The position numbers were made by a program, and so were the translations under genes. A DNA stretch of 15,755 nt from Clostridia bacterium (GTDB lineage Bacteria; Bacillota; Clostridia; Oscillospirales; CAG-272), in contig CAADYN010000094.1 in the NCBI GenBank assembly GCA_900753285.1, positions 1-15,755 of the forward strand. The letters run 5' to 3'. The notes beneath the pieces were generated by a model. It was not told where the DNA came from. It made no database searches and worked only from the letters and a program-made list of their open reading frames with translations. Shown here piece by piece: positions 7,441-15,200 of the stretch. Position 1 is the stretch's first letter. The number at the start of each line of letters is the position of its first letter.

Positions 7441-7782
7441 TCAGATGAGTTCCTTGACCTTGGAAGCCTTGCCGACTCTCTCTCTGATGTAGTAGAGCTT
7501 TGCGCGGCGAACTTTACCCTTACGGATAACTTCAACCTTAGCTACGTTGGGAGAATGGATGGGGAAGGTCTTTTCAACACCGCATCCGTATGCTACGCGG
7601 CGAACTGTGAATGTTTCGGAGATACCGCCGCCGTGACGAGCGATAACTGTTCCCTCATACATCTGGATTCTTTCACGGGTACCTTCTTTGATACGGTTGT
7701 GTACGCGAACTGTGTCGCCGATGTTGAAGGAGGGTACTGTTTCCTTCAGCTGCTCACTTGCAAAAACTTCGAGCTTGTTCAT
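7441..7782 (-). CDS. rplS: 50S ribosomal protein L19
   Basis: A 113-residue protein of normal length for bacterial L19, which sits at the interface of the ribosomal subunits and takes part in inter-subunit bridges. Recognisable blocks are the N-terminal SFNIGDTVRVHNRIKEGTRE, the core QMYEGTVIARHGGG, the basic segment ETFTVRRVAYGCGVEKTFPI, and the C-terminal RKGKVRRAKLYYIRER. An AAAGGAAGAG ribosome site precedes the ATG. In many Firmicutes rplS follows trmD in the rpsP-rimM-trmD set; here it stands alone between a lipoprotein array and rpoB, with its own promoter, a structured leader and a terminator. Identification is secure; the isolated location is the odd part. Confidence 0.97.
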   Translation of the reverse strand: MNKLEVFASEQLKETVPSFNIGDTVRVHNRIKEGTRERIQMYEGTVIARHGGGISETFTVRRVAYGCGVEKTFPIHSPNVAKVEVIRKGKVRRAKLYYIRERVGKASKVKELI

Positions 7783-7872
7783 TGTTACTCTTCCTTTCTT
7801 GAATCATAGGCATTCGTGCTGAGTCATGCAGAGGACTGCCCGTTTGCGCGTTCTTAACCTGAACACGTGCGG
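7783..7872 (-). ncRNA. Structured rplS mRNA leader, candidate L19 leader
   Basis: From the promoter, transcription should start near 7870 and give a leader of about 88 nt. It contains a hairpin of CGTGTTC (7867-7861) with GAACGCG (7853-7847) around a 7-base loop, then a shorter stem of GGCA/TGCC type between 7840 and 7809, before the ribosome site. L19 autoregulatory leaders are known in Firmicutes; I could not match this to the family model by eye, so the name is a suggestion based on position and structure. Confidence 0.4.
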
Positions 7873-7877
7873 AGATT

Positions 7878-7906
7878 ATTATACCACACTTCCACCCCTT
7901 TGGCAA
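7878..7906 (-). promoter_or_regulatory. Promoter of rplS
   Basis: On the minus strand TTGCCA (7906-7901), a 17-base spacer and consensus TATAAT (7883-7878), preceded by TGG so that the element reads TGGTATAAT, an extended -10. The same nine bases form the -10 of the divergent rpoB promoter. Confidence 0.85.
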
Positions 7907-7932
7907 TAGGATTGTCGAAATTTATTTTCCGT

Positions 7933-7989
7933 GACGGGCAATGTTTACAGAATATTTACTTTTAAAAATATTGTAAATTATTTCCCGTC
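7933..7989. repeat. 57-base near-palindrome between the rplS and rpoB promoters
   Basis: Three nested pairs of arms share a centre near 7961: GACGGG (7933-7938) with CCCGTC (7984-7989), TTTACA (7944-7949) with TGTAAA (7972-7977), and ATATTT (7952-7957) with AAATAT (7966-7971). There is also a direct repeat TTGTAAAT at 7971-7978 and 7993-8000, 22 bases apart. It lies upstream of both divergent promoters, 27 bases from the rplS -35 and about 46 from the rpoB -35, and has no T-run. It could be a regulator binding site; no protein can be assigned. Confidence 0.55.
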
Positions 7990-8035
7990 GAGTTGTAAAT
8001 AATGCAGACGCGGTATTGACAATTTCATTTTTTCC

Positions 8036-8064
8036 TTGACGGGGTGCGTTTTTCGTGGTATAAT
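8036..8064 (+). promoter_or_regulatory. Promoter of the rpoBC operon
   Basis: TTGACG (8036-8041), a 17-base spacer and consensus TATAAT (8059-8064) with TG at 8056-8057, an extended -10. The predicted transcript start near 8071 leaves a leader of about 113 nt before the rpoB start at 8184. This promoter implies rpoB is not read through from an upstream ribosomal-protein operon here. Confidence 0.85.
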
Positions 8065-8083
8065 CGTATACTGATATAGCTTC

Positions 8084-8155
8084 GCCCTTTGCGGCATATT
8101 AGGCAATTCTTACCTTATATATAGCAATATCCGAAAATATCATGCCGAAAAGGGC
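8084..8155 (+). ncRNA. Structured leader of rpoB mRNA
   Basis: GCCCTTTGCGGCAT (8084-8097) is complementary to ATGCCGAAAAGGGC (8142-8155) at 13 of 14 positions, enclosing a 44-base loop region. The structure starts soon after the predicted transcript start and ends 14 bases before the rpoB ribosome site (GGAG, 8170-8173). It buries an in-frame ATG at 8142 that has no ribosome site. A regulatory leader is inferred from the pairing alone; I do not recognise a known class. Confidence 0.5.
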
Positions 8156-8183
8156 ACAGTCAACAGAATGGAGTGATAGCTCG

Positions 8184-11100
8184 ATGGTCAAACCTCAAAA
8201 GGTTGGAAAAAACATACGAATGAGTTTCTCCAAGATAGATGAGCCGCTGGAAATGCCCAGCCTTATCGAGATACAGAAGGAGTCATTCAACTGGTTCCTC
8301 GAAAAAGGACTTATGGAAGTTCTCGAGGACGTATCCCCCATAACCGACTACTCAGGCAACCTCTTTATAGATTTCGTCGGTTATTCTCTCGACGCGAAGC
8401 CTAAATACCCTGTCGAGGAATGCAAGGAGAGAGACGTTAACTACGCAGCTCCCCTCAAAGTAGACGTTCGTCTCACAAACAAGCTCACCGGCGAAGTAAA
8501 GCAGTCGTCCATTTTCATGGGAGATTTCCCGATAATGACGGACAAGGGTACCTTTGTTATCAACGGCGCCGAGCGTGTTATCGTGTCTCAGATAGTCCGT
8601 TCCCCCGGAATCTACTACGACAGCGCAATGGACAAGTCCGGCAAGCGCATCTACACAGCTACCGTAATCCCCTACCGCGGCGCATGGCTCGAATATGAGA
8701 CTGACGCCAACGATATATTCTACGTTCGTATAGACAAAAACAGGAAAATCCCCGTAACAATCCTCATCCGCGCTCTCGGAATCCAGACAAAGGAAGAGAT
8801 TGAAGAAGTATTCGGCGCTGAAACAAAGCTCGCGGTAACTCTCGAAAAGGAAACCTGCGAACAGAGAGCCATCGAAAACAAGACTTCAATCCGCGACGAA
8901 GCGCTGAAGGAAATCTACACAAAGCTCCGTCCGGGCGAACCCGCTATCGTTGAATCGGCGGAGATTCTCATGAACTCCCTGTTCTTCGATCCCAAGAGAT
9001 ACGACCTCTACCCCGTAGGACGCCACAAGTACGACAAAAAGCTCGCTCTTGCGGTGCGTATCTCCGGTCAGACGCTCTCCCGTCCCGTTATCAACCCTCT
9101 CACAGGCGAGCTTCTCTTTGAAGAAGGACATCACCTCACAACAGACGAGGCTCTCACAATCGAACGCGCCGGCGTATGCGAGGTTTACCTCTCACTTGAG
9201 GACGGAACGGAAGTAAAGCTGTTCTCAAACGGTGCGGTAGACCCCGAATACATCCTCGGCTACGACCTCCACGACTCGGGCGTTGCGGAAAAGTGCCGTC
9301 TTGACGTTCTCCAGGAAATCATCGAAAACTGCGGCGGCGACGAGGCTCAGATCCGTGCGGAAGCTAAGAAGCGCATTGCAGAGCTTTGCCCGAAGCACAT
9401 CACAAGAGAAGATATTCTTTCGTCCATCAACTACCTCCTTGCTCTCTCCCACGACATCGGAACAACCGACGATATCGACCACCTCGGCAACCGTCGACTC
9501 CGCAGCGTAGGCGAGCTTTTACAGAACCAGCTCAGAATCGGTCTCGCCCGCATGGACAAGATCATCAAGGAGAGAATGAACATCCAGGACAACGAATCCC
9601 TCTCTCCCCAGACTCTTATAAACATCCGCCCCGTAGTAACGGCTATCAGAGAGTTCTTCGGCTCATCCCCGCTCTCACAGTTCATGGACCAGAACAACCC
9701 GCTTGCAGAGCTTACTCATAAGAGACGTCTCTCCGCACTCGGTCCCGGCGGTCTTTCACGTGACAGAGCTTCCTTTGAAGTCCGCGACGTTCACTACACG
9801 CACTACGGAAGAATGTGCCCGATCGAGACTCCCGAAGGTCCGAACATCGGTCTTATCTCCTACCTCGCAACATACGCAAAGATATCCAAGTACGGCTTTA
9901 TCGAAGCTCCTTACCGCAAGGTCGTTCACGAAACTCTCGAAGACGGCACCGTACGCCACAGAGTAACGAACGAAATCGAGTACATGACAGCCGACATCGA
10001 GGACAACTACATCGTAGCTCAGGCAAACGAACCCCTCGACGAAAACTCCTGCTTCGTCAACAAGAAGGTAACGGCAAGAGAGCGCGGTGAAATCATGTCG
10101 ATAGACCCCGCAAAGGTTTCCCTCATGGACGTCAGCCCGAAGATGGTTGTTTCCGTCGCTACGGCCTGCATCCCGTTCCTTGAAAACGACGACAACTCCC
10201 GTGCGCTCATGGGTTCAAACATGCAGAAGCAGGCAGTTCCGCTCCTTGTAACAGACTCTCCTATCGTTGGTACGGGTATGGAATACAAGGCTGCAAGAGA
10301 CTCCGGCGTGTGCGTTGTCTGCGAAAACTCCGGCTGGGCCGAAAGCGTTACCGCGGATGAAATTGTGGTTCACTGCGACGACGGCCACAAGGACACCTAC
10401 CGCCTTATCAAGTTCAAGAGAAGCAACCAGGGTACCTGCGTAAACCAGCGTCCCATCATCAATCAGGGCGAGCGAGTAGAAGCCGGTCAGATTATAGCCG
10501 ACGGCCCTTCCACATCACAGGGTGAAATCGCTCTCGGTAAGAACGCCCTCATCGGATTCATGACATGGGAAGGCTACAACTACGAGGACGCCGTACTTCT
10601 TAACGAACGCCTTGTACGAGACGACGTATATACATCAATCCATATAGAAGAATATTCACACGAAGCGCGCGACACAAAGCTCGGTCCGGAAGAAATCACA
10701 CGTGAAATTCCGAACGTAGGAGAAGACGCGCTGAAAGACCTTGACGCCGACGGTATCGTAAAGAAGGGTACCGAGGTCAGAGCAAACGACATCCTCGTAG
10801 GTAAGGTAACTCCGAAGGGCGAAACCGAGCTTACGGCTGAGGAAAGACTGCTCCGCGCTATCTTCGGCGAAAAGGCAAGAGAAGTCCGCGACACATCCCT
10901 TAAAGTACCGCATGGCGAGCAGGGCATCGTAGTCGACGTTAAGGTATTCTCACGCGAAGCCGGCGACGAACTTCCTCCGGGAGTAAACAAGGTCGTCAGA
11001 GTATACATCGCGCAGAAGAGAAAAATCTCCGTCGGCGACAAGATGGCAGGCCGTCACGGTAACAAGGGTGTCGTTTCGAGAATACTCCCGCCGGAGGATA

Positions 11101-12110
11101 TGCCTTTCCTTCCCGACGGAACACCGCTTGACATCGTGCTCAATCCCTTGGGCGTACCTTCCCGAATGAACATCGGACAGGTGCTTGAAGTACATCTCGG
11201 AATCGCGGCAAAGAAGCTCGGCTGGAAAATCATGACTCCCGTATTCGACGGCGCAACGGAGGCTGACATTTCCGAATGCCTTAAGCTCGCGGGACTTGAC
11301 AGAAACGTGCTTCCCAACGAAAACGTAGCCGGCAAGAACATCTTCGAGGAAACCATAGACCCCGCAACCGGAATCCGCGACCTCAGACCTATCACGGGCG
11401 AGGAAAAGGAGGACAAGGCGCACCTCGAAGAGCTTAGACAGGCAGGCAAGCTCAAGATAGTCGACGGCAAGACCATACTCTACGACGGACGTACAGGCGT
11501 ACCGTTTGACAACCCGGTCACAGTCGGCATCATGTACTACCTCAAGCTCCACCACCTCGTAGACGATAAGATCCACGCGCGTTCCACCGGACCTTATTCT
11601 CTCGTAACGCAGCAGCCTCTCGGCGGTAAAGCTCAGTTCGGCGGTCAGCGTTTCGGAGAAATGGAAGTTTGGGCGCTTGAAGCATACGGCGCGGCTTACA
11701 CTCTCCAGGAAATCCTGACAGTAAAATCCGACGACGTAACAGGACGTGTCAAGGCTTACGAAGCTATAGTCAAGGGTCAGAATATCCCGACTCCCGGCGT
11801 ACCCGAAGCGTTCAAGGTTCTCGTTAAGGAGCTCCAGTCACTCGGACTTGACATCAAGGTTCTGGGTGAGGACGGAAACGAAGTAGAGCTTTCTACTCTC
11901 AATGACGACGACATAGAAGCTCCGAACATCGTATCCGACGAAAATGACGTAACCGAAGACGACGTTGGAGAATCCGTTGAAACAGACGACCTCTACAAGT
12001 CTTATCAGGACGAAAACCTCGATGACGCTGAAGAGCCGGACGACGACGTTCTGTTCGCTGCCGACCGCGGTGAATACGACTTCGGCGACGATATGGACGA
12101 TGATTTTTAA
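8184..12110 (+). CDS. rpoB: DNA-directed RNA polymerase subunit beta
   Basis: The beta subunit forms one jaw of the core enzyme, the rifampicin pocket and part of the catalytic cleft. I start it at 8184 (1308 residues, MVKPQKVGKNIRMSFSKID) because GGAG lies 10 bases upstream and this matches the family N terminus; an in-frame ATG at 8142 has no ribosome site and falls in a hairpin arm. Motifs in order: the rifampicin region with QFMDQNNP (Asp502, His512, Ser517 equal E. coli Asp516, His526, Ser531, all sensitive type), GYNYEDA from 797, DKMAGRHGNKG from 952, and GGKAQFGGQRFGEMEVWALE near 1148. Residues about 1042-1094 are extra relative to the E. coli and B. subtilis proteins, and residues about 1227-1308 form a highly acidic tail. 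Cotranscribed with rpoC about 110 bases later. Confidence 0.97.
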   Translation: MVKPQKVGKNIRMSFSKIDEPLEMPSLIEIQKESFNWFLEKGLMEVLEDVSPITDYSGNLFIDFVGYSLDAKPKYPVEECKERDVNYAAPLKVDVRLTNKLTGEVKQSSIFMGDFPIMTDKGTFVINGAERVIVSQIVRSPGIYYDSAMDKSGKRIYTATVIPYRGAWLEYETDANDIFYVRIDKNRKIPVTILIRALGIQTKEEIEEVFGAETKLAVTLEKETCEQRAIENKTSIRDEALKEIYTKLRPGEPAIVESAEILMNSLFFDPKRYDLYPVGRHKYDKKLALAVRISGQTLSRPVINPLTGELLFEEGHHLTTDEALTIERAGVCEVYLSLEDGTEVKLFSNGAVDPEYILGYDLHDSGVAEKCRLDVLQEIIENCGGDEAQIRAEAKKRIAELCPKHITREDILSSINYLLALSHDIGTTDDIDHLGNRRLRSVGELLQNQLRIGLARMDKIIKERMNIQDNESLSPQTLINIRPVVTAIREFFGSSPLSQFMDQNNPLAELTHKRRLSALGPGGLSRDRASFEVRDVHYTHYGRMCPIETPEGPNIGLISYLATYAKISKYGFIEAPYRKVVHETLEDGTVRHRVTNEIEYMTADIEDNYIVAQANEPLDENSCFVNKKVTARERGEIMSIDPAKVSLMDVSPKMVVSVATACIPFLENDDNSRALMGSNMQKQAVPLLVTDSPIVGTGMEYKAARDSGVCVVCENSGWAESVTADEIVVHCDDGHKDTYRLIKFKRSNQGTCVNQRPIINQGERVEAGQIIADGPSTSQGEIALGKNALIGFMTWEGYNYEDAVLLNERLVRDDVYTSIHIEEYSHEARDTKLGPEEITREIPNVGEDALKDLDADGIVKKGTEVRANDILVGKVTPKGETELTAEERLLRAIFGEKAREVRDTSLKVPHGEQGIVVDVKVFSREAGDELPPGVNKVVRVYIAQKRKISVGDKMAGRHGNKGVVSRILPPEDMPFLPDGTPLDIVLNPLGVPSRMNIGQVLEVHLGIAAKKLGWKIMTPVFDGATEADISECLKLAGLDRNVLPNENVAGKNIFEETIDPATGIRDLRPITGEEKEDKAHLEELRQAGKLKIVDGKTILYDGRTGVPFDNPVTVGIMYYLKLHHLVDDKIHARSTGPYSLVTQQPLGGKAQFGGQRFGEMEVWALEAYGAAYTLQEILTVKSDDVTGRVKAYEAIVKGQNIPTPGVPEAFKVLVKELQSLGLDIKVLGEDGNEVELSTLNDDDIEAPNIVSDENDVTEDDVGESVETDDLYKSYQDENLDDAEEPDDDVLFAADRGEYDFGDDMDDDF

Positions 12111-12120
12111 TTAAATAATA

Positions 12121-12191
12121 AGGATGGCTTTAATACAGGCTGTCCTATCGGTGAAATACGTTTCTTTGCTTCTTTCTTTACTCAAAGAAAG
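12121..12191 (+). promoter_or_regulatory. Two hairpins in the rpoB-rpoC gap
   Basis: AGGATGGCTT (12121-12130) pairs with AGGCTGTCCT (12137-12146), fully paired with three G-U pairs around TAATAC. CTTTCTTT (12172-12179) pairs perfectly with AAAGAAAG (12184-12191) around ACTC. Neither has a T-run, so neither looks like a terminator. They may be mRNA processing or stability elements. No promoter is evident in this 111-base gap. Confidence 0.5.
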
Positions 12192-12221
12192 TCGAAAATT
12201 TCAAGAGAAGGTACACTGTTA

Positions 12222-15200
12222 ATGGAACGCAATGTTTTTGATTCTATAAAAATAGGTCTGGCGTCTCCGGAAATGATAAGAAGCTGGTCGCACGGTGAAG
12301 TAAAAAAGCCCGAAACGATCAACTACCGCACCCTCAAGGCAGAAAGAGACGGTCTCTTCTGTGAGAGAATCTTCGGCCCTACAAAGGACTGGGAGTGCCT
12401 CTGCGGAAAGTATAAGAGAATCCGTCACAAAGGCAAGGTCTGCGAAAAGTGCGGCGTCGAGGTTACTCAGAAGAAGGTCAGAAGAGAAAGAATGGGTCAT
12501 ATCGAGCTTGCCGCTCCCGTGTCCCATATCTGGTACTTCAGAGCCATCCCTTCAAGAATGGGTCTTCTCCTCGATATTTCCCCGAGACTTCTCGAAAAGG
12601 TACTTTATTTCGCGTCGTACATCGTAATTGATCCCGGCACGACACCCCTCGCCAAGTACCAGCTCCTCAAAGAGAGCGAATACAGACAGGCAAGGGAAAA
12701 ATATGAAAACGACTTCCGCGTAGGCATGGGAGCTGCCGCTGTTAAGGAACTCCTCGCCGAGCTTGATATAAACGCACTGTCCGAGCAGCTTAAAGAAGAG
12801 CTCGAGCAGGCAAGCGGTCAGAAAAAGGTAAGAATCGTCAAGAGACTTGAAGTTGTAGAAGCATTCCGCAAGTCAGGCAACAAGCCCGAGTGGATGATTC
12901 TCGACGTAGTTCCCGTAATCCCACCGGAAATCCGTCCTATGGTACAGCTCGACGGCGGCAGATTCGCGGCTTCCGACCTCAACGACCTCTACAGACGTGT
13001 TATCAACCGTAACAACAGACTTAAGAGACTGATGGAGCTTCACGCGCCGGACATCATCATCCGCAACGAAAAGCGTATGCTCCAGGAAGCAGTAGACGCG
13101 CTCATCGACAACGGCAGACGCGGCAAGCCTGTTACAGGTCCCTCCAACCGTCCTCTCAAATCCCTCTCCGAAATGCTCAGAGGTAAGCAGGGACGCTTCC
13201 GTCAGAACCTTCTCGGCAAACGTGTCGACTACTCCGGCCGTTCCGTTATCGTCGTCGGTCCTGACCTCAAGATTTACCAGTGCGGTCTTCCTAAGGAAAT
13301 GGCGCTCGAGCTGTTCAAGCCCTTCGTAATGAAGAGACTTGTTGAAACCGGCAAGGCTGCCAACGTCAAGGAAGCTAAGAAAAAGGTAGAAAAGATCCAT
13401 CCCGACGTATGGGATTCACTCGAAAACGTAATCAAATCCCATCCCGTACTTCTCAACCGTGCGCCGACCCTCCACCGTCTGTCAATTCAGGCGTTCGAGC
13501 CGGTTCTCGTTGAGGGTAAGGCAATAAAGCTCCATCCTCTCGTTTGTAAAGCATTCAACGCGGACTTCGACGGCGACCAGATGCCTGTACACGTTCCGCT
13601 TTCCGCAGAGGCTCAGGCTGAGGCAAGATTCCTCATGCTCTCCGCGAACAACCTCTTAAAGCCGGTTGACGGACGCGCTATCCGTTCCTTCACAGGATAT
13701 GGTCCTCGGTTCGTTCTATCTTACCCTCGACAAGCCCGGCGAACTCGGCGACACAGGAGATCCGGATCACCCGAAGATGTTCCGCGACTTCGACGAAGCT
13801 ATCATGGCTTACGAAAACGGACTTCTCGGACTCCACGCGCCTATTGAAATCATGATGACCAAGGTAATCGACGGCGTGGAAAAGACAGGCAGAGTGCGCG
13901 GTACTCTCGGTAAGTTCATCTTCAACCGTCCCATCCCGCAGGACCTCGGCTATGTAGACAGAAGCATCCCCGGCAACGAATTCAAGCTTGAAATCGACTT
14001 CAACACAAGCTCCGGTAAGCTCGGCGATATCGTCGACAGGTGTATCAAATACCACGGATTCGCCACCACCGCAGCAGTGCTCGACGAAATCAAGGCTATG
14101 GGCTACAAGTACTCCACAAGAGGCTCCATTTCCATCTCCGTTGCCGATATCACCATCCCGCCGGAAAAATACACACTCATCGCGCAGGCTGAAAAGAACG
14201 TTGAAGTTATCCAGAAGCGTTACAACCGAGGCGAACTTACCGAAGACGAACGCTACAAATCCGTCATAAAGCTCTGGGAAAAGACGACGGACGACGTAGT
14301 CGCAGCTCTTCAGGCGGACTTCGACAGATACAACCCGATTAAGATGATGTCGGACTCCGGTGCCCGTGGTTCTATGACACAGATGCGTCAGCTCGCCGGT
14401 ATGCGCGGTCTTATGTTCGCGACAAACGGACGTACAATCGAAATCCCGATTAAGTCAAACTTCCGTGAAGGTCTTTCAATCCTCGAATACTTCATGGCAG
14501 CAAAAGGCGCGCGTAAATCCCTTTCCGATACCGCTCTTAAAACCGCCGACTCAGGTTATCTTACCAGACGACTTGTCGACGTTGCACAGGACGTTATCAT
14601 AAGAGAAGAGGACTGCGGCTCTAAGCACGGTATCTGGGTATCCGCAATCACTGTCGGCAACACCGCAGTCGAACCCCTCAAGGACAGACTTGTCGGACGC
14701 TACTGCATAGGCGACATTGTAAATCCCGAAACAGGCGAAGTAATTGTTGAAGACAATCACATGATTTCCGAGGCTCAGGCTAAGGCTGTTGTTGCGGCAG
14801 GTATCGAAAAGGTACACATCCGTACCGTCCTCCAGTGCTGCTCACACTACGGCGTCTGCGCACACTGCTACGGCTCCGACCTTGCCAACGACAAACCCGT
14901 CAACGTCGGCGAATCCGTCGGTATCATCGCGGCTCAGTCCATTGGCGAACCCGGCACACAGCTTACGATGCGTACATTCCATACGGGCGGCGTCGCTGCG
15001 GCTAACATTACACAGGGTCTTCCCCGTGTCGAGGAGCTGTTTGAAGCAAGAAAGCCGAAGAAGACTGCCATCGTAGCGGAAGCCTCCGGTTCTATCTCAA
15101 TTGAGCTTGTCAAGAGAACGCATAATATAACAATCAAACCCGACGACGGCTCCGAAGAGCTTGTATACCAGATTCCGTTCGGTACAAATATCGTAGTTGA

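Noticed and set aside
7432..7809. 125-codon plus-strand open frame
   Set aside because: It is fully opposite rplS, which is unmistakable.
8142..8183. In-frame upstream ATG giving RpoB 14 extra residues (MPKRAQSTEWSDSS)
   Set aside because: No ribosome site precedes it, it lies in the arm of a strong leader hairpin, and MVKPQKVGK at 8184 matches the usual family start with GGAG upstream.
9660..9760. Rifampicin resistance mutation
   Set aside because: The residues equal to E. coli Gln513, Asp516, His526 and Ser531 are all of the sensitive type; only the Gln510 position differs.
13660..13700. Programmed ribosomal frameshift in rpoC
   Set aside because: No slippery run, stop codon at the shift site or stimulatory structure is evident, and the product would lose one residue at a fixed-length site. 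A two-base loss explains it better.
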